NCBI GenBank assembly: GCA_002495945.1
Contig: DAHU01000042.1
Location: 4,611 to 34,545 of the forward strand
Reading direction: 5' to 3'
Length of the DNA: 29,935 bases
DNA from: Euryarchaeota archaeon UBA13
GTDB lineage: Archaea > Thermoplasmatota > Poseidoniia > Poseidoniales > Poseidoniaceae
Below, piece after piece: positions 7,457 to 16,587 of the stretch (positions within the stretch are counted from its first letter, which is position 1; every line of letters begins with the position of its first letter). The notes beneath the pieces are model-generated. The model was not told where the DNA came from. It saw nothing but the letters and a program-made list of their open reading frames with translations, and ran no database searches. The position numbers were made by a program, and so were the translations under genes.

Positions 7457-9652
7457 CTATCGACTTCTTCGAACAATCAATAACCCAAACAAGACAATTA
7501 TCACTCCCAAGGAAACATAATAAACAGACTGTGTAGCTTTGCTGGCAGTTTCTGTTATGTTTGAATCACTTGTTGTATCATTAGATTGTTCACAACCATC
7601 GGGTATTAAGTTAGAATTTTCGTCAACTGAATCGTTATATCCTTCACATTTATCATCATAATCACTGATTCCATCCATGTCCGAATCAGTTTGCGATAGA
7701 GTACAACCTAAACTATCGGTAGGATTATCCAATGAAATTTGAGAATTAGGACAGATATCTTGTGAGTTACCGACTCCATCTCCATCGCTATCAATTAATT
7801 CATCACAGCCGTCTGGAATTGTATCGTTGTCTTCATCTAATGCGTCGTCAAAACCACCGCATTGGTCAATATCATCTGATATGCCATCGCTATCAGAGTC
7901 GATTAAATCATCACAACCGTCAGGAATAGAATCATTATCAATGTCGAAATAATCGTCATAACCCTCGCATACATCATTTAGGTTAGCAATCCCATCATTA
8001 TCGCTATCGATTAGATCATCGCATGAGTCGGGAATCCCGTCATTGTCCTCATCTTGGCCGTCGTCAAATCCTTGGCATTTATCATCTGGGTCCGCCACAC
8101 CATCGTAATCACTATCGTCGATACAACCATCACCATCAACATCGAATGGTATGGAATTTTCTTCAGGACATTGATCAGTCCAAATCTCTATGTAACCTTT
8201 GGGTGATAAATCACGCCCATCAAATGCTGGCTCTAACACACTGTGTCTTGAAACTTTAAACACCTTATTGCCATTGCCTTCAAAGATTGAATCACCTTGT
8301 TCCATAATACCCAATCGATTGATAGGACTGATGTATTTCCATACTATTTCACCGGTGTAATCGACCTCAATGAATGTACCTTGCATTCCAAATGTTACTA
8401 ATGTATTTCCATTAGCAAGTCTGGTACTGCCTGATATTGCAGAAGAATACATTTCAGTACCAATGTCCCAACTCCATGACAACTCATCAGGTCCAAATGA
8501 TGTATTGTCATCGATTTGATACCGATAGCCATCAATTGGTGTTTCGATAACTTCAACGGAAGAATACGGTGTCTCTCTTCCGTTGCCGTTGTTAAAAATC
8601 ATCAACTTACCTTCATCAATATATCCATTATCTATCCATTGCACATCATGTTGAGCAAAAAGGACTTGGTCATCTTCGTCTCCTCGGTCGTAACTTTCTG
8701 GATTCCCATATCGATATAGTATGTCACCCCCCATGCCACTGTTGCCTCCCGAATGGCTAGCCGCTTCCGCAGTTGTAGTACTGTGGTCAATTATGTATAC
8801 CTCATTGGTATTCTTACATGACAATGCAATTTGGTCTAAAGCTGGATTATAATCGATTCCGTTACAATGAAGCCAATCTCTGCCACCAGATGCAGCCCCA
8901 ATGGCGTCAATGAAATTTATGTCCAATAATTCTGGATGGTCAGCCACAACACCGTAATTCGCTTTGTTTGAGTCGTAATCTTGAATCATGTGATCCCAAA
9001 AAGACCACTGCCAAACAATATTAGCGTCAGCATTACCTACTGGCTCAACTTCAATTATTCTATCAGGCCATACCGAAGTAGTTCCTACCGCTCTGCTTGA
9101 ATCATCTTGCGGATATTTGCCGAATTCTGCCGCTTCAGTCTCATTCCTATACTCCCACGCAATCATTAGCAGATTTCCGTTAGGTAAGGGTTCTATATCG
9201 TGATGACTACGATACATGTCGCTTGAATAAGACCATGACCATAACAAATTTCCTTCCCATGAAATTCTCTCAACCTTTCCTGCGCTACCTCCTCCGGAGA
9301 ATTCGCCTGGTTGATTCTGTCCTAAATTTGCCGTTCTGAGCAATGAACCATCGTCGAGTAGATACGCTGAAAGTCCAGGTCTATGACCGCCGGGCGAGGT
9401 CCAATTATGTACTTCACGACCGTATTGGTCTATTAGATAAGAAGTGCTTGATGACATAGGAGAGAATAGTGTATAGCCTTCTTGTACCCCATCAGTACAG
9501 TAAATCAGTCCAACACTCCAACTACCATTACGGTCTGCATTACATTCGGATTGCGGCGACCTTTTGATATCCTGCTCAGCGAGAACTGCTTGCTCTACTG
9601 GATTGACGGAGAGGAGTAGTATGAGAACTAACAATAATACCTTAGCCTTCAC
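7457..9652 (-). CDS. Secreted, membrane-anchored arylsulfotransferase-like protein with thrombospondin type 3-like Ca repeats
   Basis: This 731-residue surface protein starts with a signal peptide (hydrophobic 4-16, likely cleavage after VLA near 25). Residues about 57-475 resemble the arylsulfotransferase (ASST) beta-propeller: SHHDIEPLPNGN (149-160), LHCNGIDYNP (261-270), AQHDVQW (333-339) followed by LMIFNNGNGRE, and RLANGNTLVTFG (411-422). By recall of the E. coli enzyme, His335 lies where the catalytic His sits; a Lys in ALSCKN appears where an active-site Arg is expected. Residues about 503-690 hold acidic repeats of roughly 37-39 residues of the type DSDNDGIANLNDVCEGYDD, as in thrombospondin type 3 calcium repeats. 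A helix at about 709-727 followed by RRSR anchors the C-terminus. The start is GTG at 9652. It sits between pentose phosphate genes, with no obvious pathway link. Confidence 0.85.
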   Translation of the reverse strand: MKAKVLLLVLILLLSVNPVEQAVLAEQDIKRSPQSECNADRNGSWSVGLIYCTDGVQEGYTLFSPMSSSTSYLIDQYGREVHNWTSPGGHRPGLSAYLLDDGSLLRTANLGQNQPGEFSGGGSAGKVERISWEGNLLWSWSYSSDMYRSHHDIEPLPNGNLLMIAWEYRNETEAAEFGKYPQDDSSRAVGTTSVWPDRIIEVEPVGNADANIVWQWSFWDHMIQDYDSNKANYGVVADHPELLDINFIDAIGAASGGRDWLHCNGIDYNPALDQIALSCKNTNEVYIIDHSTTTAEAASHSGGNSGMGGDILYRYGNPESYDRGDEDDQVLFAQHDVQWIDNGYIDEGKLMIFNNGNGRETPYSSVEVIETPIDGYRYQIDDNTSFGPDELSWSWDIGTEMYSSAISGSTRLANGNTLVTFGMQGTFIEVDYTGEIVWKYISPINRLGIMEQGDSIFEGNGNKVFKVSRHSVLEPAFDGRDLSPKGYIEIWTDQCPEENSIPFDVDGDGCIDDSDYDGVADPDDKCQGFDDGQDEDNDGIPDSCDDLIDSDNDGIANLNDVCEGYDDYFDIDNDSIPDGCDDLIDSDSDGISDDIDQCGGFDDALDEDNDTIPDGCDELIDSDGDGVGNSQDICPNSQISLDNPTDSLGCTLSQTDSDMDGISDYDDKCEGYNDSVDENSNLIPDGCEQSNDTTSDSNITETASKATQSVYYVSLGVIIVLFGLLIVRRSR
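7585..8150 (-). repeat. Tandem coding repeats for thrombospondin type 3-like Ca-binding units
   Basis: This stretch encodes residues about 501-690 of the secreted arylsulfotransferase-like protein. It holds five or six degenerate units, each with a D-x-D-x-D/N-G-I/V core and paired Cys (for example DSDSDGISDDIDQC and DEDNDTIPDGCDELI). The units have diverged at the DNA level but the protein period of about 37-39 residues is clear. Confidence 0.8.
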
Positions 9653-9680
9653 AAATGGTTTTAGTTAGTACTGCTATTCA

Positions 9681-10616
9681 TTATTTACGATTAATTGCTC
9701 TAATTGCTGCCTCGGCAATAAATGGCGATGAAATTTCCATCAATTCTAGCATTTCGTCTGCTTGTCCTGATTCTCCAAATCGGTCTTTGACTCCTACTCT
9801 CTCAAGCGGTTTTGGTAAATTGGAGGATAAATACTCGGCGACTGCACTTCCAAGACCACCAATGATGCTATGATCTTCAGCAGTAACAATCGCCCCACAT
9901 TTTTCTGCAAGTCTACCGATTAAGTCTTCATCTAATGGTTTGATTGTATGCATATCAACCACGGTTGCTGAGATTCCTTGGTCTGCTAATTGCTCAGCCG
10001 CTTTTAGTGCCTCTGAAACCATGACGCCACAAGCAATTATCGCAACATCATCGCCATTTTGAAGAACCACTCCCTTACCGATTTCGATTTCATCCTCTCT
10101 TCCGTCATACAAAACTGGTGTTTTGTTTCTAGCAGTTCTAGTGTATGATGGTTGATTAATATCGGCTAATTGATTGGTTAGTAGTCTCGTGCTAACATCG
10201 TCACATGGATGTAGAACTATCACATTTGGTAGTGTTCTAAATATTGCTAAATCTTCTATTGATTGGGCTGAAGAGCCATCAGTTCCAGTATGTGTTCCAC
10301 CGTGGCTACCACATAAATGAACAGCGAGATTTGGTCTTGCGACACCATTACGCATTTGTTCAAAGGCTCGCTCAGTAAAGATGGCAAAAGTACTGGCGAA
10401 CGGGACATAACCTGAAGCAGCTAAACCAGCAGCTGTCAACAACATATTTTGTTCACCAATACCACACGAAACAGTTCGATGAGGATATTCTTTTCTGAAG
10501 TGCAAAGATTTTGTTGACTTGCCCAAATCTGCTTCCAAAACCACGACTTTTTCATTTGCCGCAAGGTCCAGAAGGGCCTGCCCATATCCATCTCTTGTCG
10601 CTGCCATTCTACTCAT
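9681..10616 (-). CDS. Transketolase, C-terminal subunit
   Basis: This 311-residue protein carries the pyrimidine-binding and C-terminal domains of transketolase. With the N-terminal subunit it transfers two-carbon units between sugar phosphates using thiamine diphosphate. The cofactor-activating Glu is in CGIGEQNMLL (Glu55). FASTFAIFTERAFEQ, the substrate-side HLCGSHGGTHTGTDGSS and the C-domain TAEDHSIIGGLGSA are also typical. Many archaea encode transketolase as two genes, so this is a normal split and not a frameshift. The start ATG overlaps the stop of the N-terminal subunit gene by four bases (ATGA), giving coupled, probably equimolar synthesis. A DXP synthase is less likely given the length and motifs. 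Confidence 0.94.
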   Translation of the reverse strand: MSRMAATRDGYGQALLDLAANEKVVVLEADLGKSTKSLHFRKEYPHRTVSCGIGEQNMLLTAAGLAASGYVPFASTFAIFTERAFEQMRNGVARPNLAVHLCGSHGGTHTGTDGSSAQSIEDLAIFRTLPNVIVLHPCDDVSTRLLTNQLADINQPSYTRTARNKTPVLYDGREDEIEIGKGVVLQNGDDVAIIACGVMVSEALKAAEQLADQGISATVVDMHTIKPLDEDLIGRLAEKCGAIVTAEDHSIIGGLGSAVAEYLSSNLPKPLERVGVKDRFGESGQADEMLELMEISSPFIAEAAIRAINRK

Positions 10617-11440
10617 GCAACCACCTCGCCAAGTTCTTCCATTGCCTGCTTGAACTGCTCGTCATTTGGTGCAGCACCATGGAATGATGGATTATCTTCC
10701 ATGTATGACACGCCCTTGCCTTTGATAGTGTGAGCGACTAATATTGCGGGATTATCTTTGTTGTCTATAAGAAAGTCTAGCCCTTTAATCACTTCATTCA
10801 TGTCGTGACCATCAATTTCCATTACATTCCAACCGAATGATTGCCATTTTGCTGGAATGTCAAACATTCTCATTTGTGCTTCGCAAAAATCATCATTTTG
10901 TATTCTATTACGGTCTAAAATTACCTTGAGGTTGCCCAATTCATGATGTTTAGCAGCCATAGCAGCTTCCCATATACTGCCTTCTTGTATTTCACCATCG
11001 CCGAGCATAACAAAGATATTACGCTTACTATTTGCCAATTTTCCGGCAACAGCGCAACCCATCCCAAATGAAAGCCCCATTCCTAACGAACCTGCTGAAA
11101 AGTCAACACCAGGGCACCACTTCATGTCAACGTGACCTTGACATACTCCGCCAAGCACTCGATACGACTCAAGATCATTTTTTGAAATGAAGCCCATTTC
11201 AGCCAATATTGCATACATGCCAGGTGATGCATGACCTTTGGAAAGTATGAATCGGTCTCTATCATCCCAGTTGGGGTCATCTGGTTTTGCACGCAGATAA
11301 TTTGCATATAATGCGGATAGTAAATCAATTTCCGACAAAGACCCACCGGGGTGGCCTGCTTGGGCTCTATGCACCATTTTAACAATTTCAACTCGGCATT
11401 TTCTTGCCAACTCTTCCAATTCCGAAATAGACTTAGACAT
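10613..11440 (-). CDS. Transketolase, N-terminal subunit
   Basis: A 275-residue thiamine diphosphate-binding half of transketolase. GHPGGSLSEIDLL (29-41) and LSKGHASPGMYA (67-78) carry conserved His residues. The ThDP/Mg2+ motif begins with GDGE (147-150) and continues through EGSIWEA to the Asn of LDRNRIQND (around 178-182). It overlaps the C-terminal subunit gene by four bases downstream. The transporter gene lies 61 bases upstream on the same strand. Together with transaldolase about 2 kb away it forms a non-oxidative pentose phosphate set. Confidence 0.95.
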   Translation of the reverse strand: MSKSISELEELARKCRVEIVKMVHRAQAGHPGGSLSEIDLLSALYANYLRAKPDDPNWDDRDRFILSKGHASPGMYAILAEMGFISKNDLESYRVLGGVCQGHVDMKWCPGVDFSAGSLGMGLSFGMGCAVAGKLANSKRNIFVMLGDGEIQEGSIWEAAMAAKHHELGNLKVILDRNRIQNDDFCEAQMRMFDIPAKWQSFGWNVMEIDGHDMNEVIKGLDFLIDNKDNPAILVAHTIKGKGVSYMEDNPSFHGAAPNDEQFKQAMEELGEVVA

Positions 11441-11501
11441 ATTACGACCAGTCGCATGTCGTCAAAGACAACCTTTGATGCTTTTGTTCGTAACAGTTAG
11501 G

Positions 11502-13547
11502 TCACTTTGCCAGTTTAAATAAAGATAAAATCTTGCTGAAAACGTCCTTTAGAATAAGTGAAAAATCTTTAATCAAATTGCCGTTATTTGGTAATGTTCT
11601 CGTTGCCAGCCACAAGAAGACCAATACAAACCATCCAAAAAATGCTAAAGAAAAGAAATTGTTCAATACTCCGGTGCTAAATATTACAGACAAGTCTTTT
11701 TCCATCACGATTAGCAGAGCGACTAAAACTCCCAATATCGACTCCCCTGCGATAAACCCGGCACCAATCAAAACCCCCCGATTTTCGACTTCTTTCGCGG
11801 CTCCTATTGCCTCTTTTGATGGGACTTCGCGCAATTCACCGTCGATTCTCAGGTGGGCGCTTCTAAAAGCAAAGTAAGATAGAATACCACCCAGCATTAT
11901 GGGTACTGATAGTCCCATTGGAAGGTAGATACCTATTGCGACACTCATTACCGGCATTTTCAGCCAAATAAGTACGGCTGCAATCACTACACCAAGAACT
12001 ATCATTTGCATATTTACATCGCCAACGAATGAACCACGTACAATATCCCCGATCAATTCTGCCTGCGGTGCATAGAGGGCATTGTCACAGTTTCTGCCAT
12101 TTTCCGCTGCTTCACGCAGGCATGCTGTATTTGTTATTCCAAATGCATTGTGAAGTAATTTGAGAGTTGGGCCGATGACCAGTGCCCCAGTTATTACACC
12201 AATTATCTCAGCGGTTTGCTGTAGTCGAGGCGTAGCCCCAACCATGTGTCCGGTTTTTAGGTCCTGCATTACGTCACCAGCAATTGCTGCCGAGGATGCG
12301 ACTATGGACGCAATTAGCATTGTTGCCAGCATCAATGTTGGTGTTGAAAGACCGAGCATTAAATCGCCTATAACCCAAACTAATGCAACCGTAAATAGTA
12401 ACGTAGCAATAGTCATTCCAGATACTGGGGAATTAGAAGAGCCAACAACTCCCGCAATATAGCCCGCTACTGCTGCAAAAAAGAACGCCGTTACGGCAAG
12501 AAATGCTGCACCAGCAATCGATAGAATCAGTGAACCGGTCTTCCACCAATAGAAAAGTAGAGTAAGACCAACAATAATTGTACAGAAGGCGAAAACGAAC
12601 TGCATTGGCAAATCTATTTCTGTTCGCAGCAGGCTCTCATCGTCGCCTGAACTACTTTTCAGGGCTTTGGAAATTCCTGTGATTATGCTCTTCCGCATCG
12701 ACCACAGGGTGTAAAGTCCACCGACAACCATGGCGCCAACTCCAGCATATCTAATCTGCGTAGCCCAGATGTATTTGAACTGCTCAACGCTAGAATCACC
12801 TTGCTCCCAACCGTTAATTAATCCGTACATTGGTACTAGTATCACAAACCCAAAAACGCCACCAAAGAAGATGAATGACGCAATTCTAATTCCAACAATA
12901 AAACCGACAGAGAGCAATGCGACAGATAAATCAATTCCGCCATAAATTTTGGTGCCCATAAAGTCAACTACGCCTTCAACAGTGTGGTGTGTCGCCTTGA
13001 AACCTTTGACCATCAATCCGTATATTGCACCGATGCCGAGTGCATATAGTATGGCTTGTGAACCTTCTCCGCCTTCCTCTCCAGCAACCAAAACTTCTCT
13101 GCACGCGACGCCTTCTGGATATGGTAACGCTTCTTCAACAATAAACAATCGTCGCAATGCGATGGTAAACATGGTCCCCATTAATCCTCCAAGTAATGCG
13201 ATTATGGTGGTTTCGAGTAGTTGAATATCATCCCAAAGATTTGGAATTACCAACAGAGCAGGTACGGTGAAAATAACTCCTGCTGCAAGTGATTCACCTG
13301 CACTGGCCATTGTTTGGACTGCATTATTTTCTAAAATGGTGACATCTTTGAACAAGGATCTAAGGATTATCATTGACATAACAGCTGCTGGTATGCTTGC
13401 CGAGACAGTCATACCGGCGTAAAGTCCCAAGTATGCATTTGCCGCAGTCATTAGTATGCCGAGCAGTATGCCGACGATGACTACTCGAACAGTTAATTCC
13501 AATGGCGACTCACTTGCAGGAATGTAGGGTGCGCCATGTTCTGCCAT
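11502..13547 (-). CDS. OPT-family oligopeptide/metal-chelate transporter
   Basis: A 681-residue integral membrane protein of the OPT superfamily, proton-driven importers of oligopeptides or metal chelates. It has roughly 14-16 hydrophobic helices. Family-like segments are NAYLGLYAGMTVSASIPAAV near the first helices, EEALPYPEGVACREVLVAGE, and MQDLKTGHMVGATPRLQQ in the middle. The open frame extends to 13670. That extension would overlap the divergent P-type ATPase, and its residues (HNHRLLIYDVK and following) are not OPT-like. I therefore chose the ATG at 13547 (MAEHGAPYIPASESPLELTV). The substrate cannot be told from sequence. A peptide role would fit a protein-degrading heterotroph, but that is inference. 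Confidence 0.93.
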   Translation of the reverse strand: MAEHGAPYIPASESPLELTVRVVIVGILLGILMTAANAYLGLYAGMTVSASIPAAVMSMIILRSLFKDVTILENNAVQTMASAGESLAAGVIFTVPALLVIPNLWDDIQLLETTIIALLGGLMGTMFTIALRRLFIVEEALPYPEGVACREVLVAGEEGGEGSQAILYALGIGAIYGLMVKGFKATHHTVEGVVDFMGTKIYGGIDLSVALLSVGFIVGIRIASFIFFGGVFGFVILVPMYGLINGWEQGDSSVEQFKYIWATQIRYAGVGAMVVGGLYTLWSMRKSIITGISKALKSSSGDDESLLRTEIDLPMQFVFAFCTIIVGLTLLFYWWKTGSLILSIAGAAFLAVTAFFFAAVAGYIAGVVGSSNSPVSGMTIATLLFTVALVWVIGDLMLGLSTPTLMLATMLIASIVASSAAIAGDVMQDLKTGHMVGATPRLQQTAEIIGVITGALVIGPTLKLLHNAFGITNTACLREAAENGRNCDNALYAPQAELIGDIVRGSFVGDVNMQMIVLGVVIAAVLIWLKMPVMSVAIGIYLPMGLSVPIMLGGILSYFAFRSAHLRIDGELREVPSKEAIGAAKEVENRGVLIGAGFIAGESILGVLVALLIVMEKDLSVIFSTGVLNNFFSLAFFGWFVLVFLWLATRTLPNNGNLIKDFSLILKDVFSKILSLFKLAK

Positions 13548-13646
13548 GTACGGGCTAATGAATTCGTATTGTTGAAAACATCGCAAAAAAATGGGAAAAC
13601 CACCACCACAATGATAAACAGTTTTCACGTCGTAAATTAAGAGTCG

Positions 13647-16544
13647 ATGATTGTGAGTGATGATTGGCATAGTAAATCTGGCAATGAATCAATGGCAGAT
13701 TTGAAAGTTAAAAAGCGCGGTCTCTCGCTTCAAGAAGTTACTGAGCGACGAGAATTATACGGCGAGAATAAACTCGCTGAACCGGAGCGAGTACCCGGTT
13801 GGAAACGATTTCTTGCTCAGTATAATGATCCGCTCAATTATCTACTAATCGGTGCCGCTATTGTGGCACTGTTGATTCATCCCGATGAGCCCGGAGATGC
13901 TATTTTTATCTTCATGGTCCTAACTGCGAACGCTTACTTCGGCTACACTCAAGAAGGGCAGGCTGAACAAGCCATGGACTCTTTGAAGCAAATGTCTGTG
14001 TCACAATGTGTTGTAGTTCGAAATGACACTGACATAGAAATCGCTACTCACGAATTAGTTCCGGGAGATATAGTAAATCTATACGAAGGATTGAATGTCC
14101 CTGCTGATATTAGAATATTGGAATCATATCAGTGTAAAATCGACGAATCGGCATTGACAGGGGAATCACTTACGATTGAGAAATTCATCGAACCTCTACC
14201 CGCTGAGACGTTACTTGCGGACCGGAAAAATATGGCTTTTATGGGAACCTGTGTGTCCTCCGGTCGTGCAGTTGGAGTTGTTGTCGCCACCGGTATGCAA
14301 ACCCAACTGGGCAAGATTGCTAGTGACATTGCCAGTTCAGATACCCCTAAGACTCCGCTTGAATTGAAACTTGAATCATTGGGTAAATTTCTTGGGTTCA
14401 TCGCATTAATCGTTGCAGTACTATTGGTTTCAATTGAGATGATTATCGCTTATGGGACAGACGGAGTGGATATTTGGGAGGCTGCAGTTGACCAATTTAT
14501 CATTGCAGTTGCAATTTTCGTCGCCATAGTTCCGGAAGGCTTGCCGATAATTTTGGTCATTACCCTTGCTCTTGGAATGCGCAATATGGCCCGGCATAAA
14601 GTAATCATCCGCAGAATGAAAGCAGTAGAAACATTGGGCTCGACAACTGTTATTTGCTCAGATAAAACCGGTACATTGACAAAGAATCAAATGACTGCAA
14701 GACAAATCTCCACAACAGAAGGGACTTTCCAAATTACTGGAGAGGGTTTCAAGCCTAAAGGGGACATTTTGTTCGAGGGTAAGCCACTTGGTGATGATGA
14801 GCTTTCTAAGCATCAAAACGATCTTGGGTTTAGACTTGCAGCAGCTTGCCTAAGTTTATGTCACAATTCACAAATTAACAAAGTTGATGGGCATTGGGAG
14901 GCACTTGGTGACCCAACCGACTCTGCTTGTGCAGTTGCTGGTTGGAAAATTAATGGTGACGTCCAAAAATTTGCTCAAAGACACAGTAGATTACATGAGT
15001 TTTTCTTCGACACCAAGCGAAAAAGAATGTCTGTAATCCACGAATACGAGGGTGAGAAGTGGGTATTTTCAAAAGGTGGTGCAGGAGGCTATATCGACAT
15101 AGTGGACTGGAAGGTTTCTGGGGATGAGATAGTTCCTATTGAATCAAAAGACTTCGATACCGCAGCAGAAGCAAACAAGGACATGGCGGGTAAAGCCATG
15201 CGAGTCCTCGCTCTGTGTGCTCGCAGACTTGATGATGATGAAGATATGTATGATATGGAAAAAATTGAATCAGGTCTTATATTCCTTGGTTTGATCGGTA
15301 TTATGGACCCTCCTCGTCCGGAAGTAAAACAAGCTATAGAGATATGTCAAAAGGCTGGAATTAAAGTCAAAATGATAACCGGAGATCAGCAATTTACTGC
15401 ATCAGCAATCGGCAAAGAATTAGGAATTACTGATGGTGGAATACCGGCAGTAAACGGTAGTTCAATCAACAAATTCTCGGATGCAGAAATGGATGAAGCA
15501 TCAATGAACTCGACTATCTTTTCTAGAGTTACGCCAGACCAAAAAATGCGTATTGTTAGTTCACTACAAAATCAAGGTGAAATTGTGGCAATGACTGGGG
15601 ATGGCGTCAATGATGCGCCTGCGCTATCGCGCGCTAATATTGGTATTGCAATGGGTATTTCTGGCACCGATGTAGCAAAAGACGCAGCCGATATGGTACT
15701 TCAAGATGATAATTTTGCTAATATTGTAAATGCCGTAGAGGAAGGTAGAAAAATTTACCAAAATATCCGTAACTTCGTTCGCTATCAAGTTTCTACCAAC
15801 GTTGCTGCCGTATCATTAATTGTAATATCTACCTTGATTTTTGGATGGAATTTACCATTAACTGCGACTCAAATACTTGTTATAAACATACTAATGGACG
15901 GGCCGCCTGCTGTAGCTTTAGGCGTTGAAAAGAAGCATGGTAATGTAATGAATAGACCGCCAAGGCCGGTTGATGAGGGCTTGCCAAATAAGAACGACAT
16001 ATGGCTAATTTTCTACCTCGGTGCCGTTATGGTTGCTGGCACCCTTATGGTATTCTTCCTTGCCGGTGGTGGCCTTGATACTTGTGCGGGACTACCACTG
16101 TCTGATGATGCAAGTTTGCCGTTTGATCGTGTTGCCTGTGAAGCTGGCGACGAGGCCGCTATTGCCGAATGGGAAAACTACGCTGATGAGCGATTCATTC
16201 ATGCGCAAACAATGACTCTCTCTGTATTCATAATGTTCCAACTATTCAACGTGATGAATTGTCGCTCCCAAGAAGAGAGTATTTTCACGCTGGGAGTGTT
16301 CTCAAATAAGGCAATTAACATAGCGTTTTTAGTTTCGTTTGGTTTACTGTTTTTCTTTGTTCAATTGGCTAACATTACTATACCATTCACAGGTTTTGAG
16401 ATTGGTAACTTGTTATCCACTAAAGTTCTCACACTCAACGATTGGCTGATAATAATTGCAGTTTCAATATTGGTTATTTTAATTGAAGAATTTAGGAAAT
16501 TCATCGTCAATTCTAAGATATTTGCAATAGGTAATAGTCGTTAG
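13647..16544 (+). CDS. P-type cation ATPase, Ca2+-ATPase-like (P2 type)
   Basis: A 965-residue P2-type ATPase. The phosphorylated Asp339 is in SDKTGTLT, TGES is at 171-174, the M4 motif PEGLP at 296-300, and the hinge TGDGVNDAPAL near 650. An N-terminal cation-ATPase segment (LQEVTERRELYGENKLAEP) and C-terminal M7-M10 helices are present. M5 reads RYQVSTNVAAVSL and M6 reads NILMDGPPAVALG. The Asn and Asp of Ca2+ site II are kept, while the M5 acidic residue of SERCA site I is Ala, as in plasma-membrane-type Ca2+ pumps. One transported Ca2+ per cycle is thus plausible; H+ or Na+ transport is not excluded. The ATG at 13647 yields a DDWHS N-terminus. ATG at 13692 is an alternative start. It is divergent from the OPT transporter across about 100 bases. 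Confidence 0.93.
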   Translation: MIVSDDWHSKSGNESMADLKVKKRGLSLQEVTERRELYGENKLAEPERVPGWKRFLAQYNDPLNYLLIGAAIVALLIHPDEPGDAIFIFMVLTANAYFGYTQEGQAEQAMDSLKQMSVSQCVVVRNDTDIEIATHELVPGDIVNLYEGLNVPADIRILESYQCKIDESALTGESLTIEKFIEPLPAETLLADRKNMAFMGTCVSSGRAVGVVVATGMQTQLGKIASDIASSDTPKTPLELKLESLGKFLGFIALIVAVLLVSIEMIIAYGTDGVDIWEAAVDQFIIAVAIFVAIVPEGLPIILVITLALGMRNMARHKVIIRRMKAVETLGSTTVICSDKTGTLTKNQMTARQISTTEGTFQITGEGFKPKGDILFEGKPLGDDELSKHQNDLGFRLAAACLSLCHNSQINKVDGHWEALGDPTDSACAVAGWKINGDVQKFAQRHSRLHEFFFDTKRKRMSVIHEYEGEKWVFSKGGAGGYIDIVDWKVSGDEIVPIESKDFDTAAEANKDMAGKAMRVLALCARRLDDDEDMYDMEKIESGLIFLGLIGIMDPPRPEVKQAIEICQKAGIKVKMITGDQQFTASAIGKELGITDGGIPAVNGSSINKFSDAEMDEASMNSTIFSRVTPDQKMRIVSSLQNQGEIVAMTGDGVNDAPALSRANIGIAMGISGTDVAKDAADMVLQDDNFANIVNAVEEGRKIYQNIRNFVRYQVSTNVAAVSLIVISTLIFGWNLPLTATQILVINILMDGPPAVALGVEKKHGNVMNRPPRPVDEGLPNKNDIWLIFYLGAVMVAGTLMVFFLAGGGLDTCAGLPLSDDASLPFDRVACEAGDEAAIAEWENYADERFIHAQTMTLSVFIMFQLFNVMNCRSQEESIFTLGVFSNKAINIAFLVSFGLLFFFVQLANITIPFTGFEIGNLLSTKVLTLNDWLIIIAVSILVILIEEFRKFIVNSKIFAIGNSR

Positions 16545-16551
16545 AATTTGT

Positions 16552-16562
16552 ACATATATATT
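16552..16562 (+). promoter_or_regulatory. TATA-box-like element for mqnE
   Basis: An AT-rich ACATATATATT lies centred about 31 bases before the mqnE ATG and just after the ATPase stop. In archaea the TATA box is about 25-27 bases upstream of the start site, so transcription would begin only a few bases before the ATG, giving an almost leaderless transcript. This fits the lack of a Shine-Dalgarno sequence before 16588. It is seen as a sequence only. Confidence 0.5.
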
Positions 16563-16587
16563 TGAAGTATGGGAACAACCACCTAAT

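Noticed and set aside
9631..9680. Possible promoter or small gene between the transketolase C-terminal subunit and the secreted protein
   Set aside because: The gap is under 30 bases and shows no clear TATA-like element or open frame.
9681..11440. Transketolase broken by a frameshift
   Set aside because: The two halves overlap as ATGA and each has complete domains. Two-gene transketolases are usual in archaea.
13548..13670. N-terminal extension of the OPT transporter up to 13670
   Set aside because: It overlaps the divergent ATPase start and its residues do not resemble OPT proteins. The ATG at 13547 gives a family-like N-terminus.
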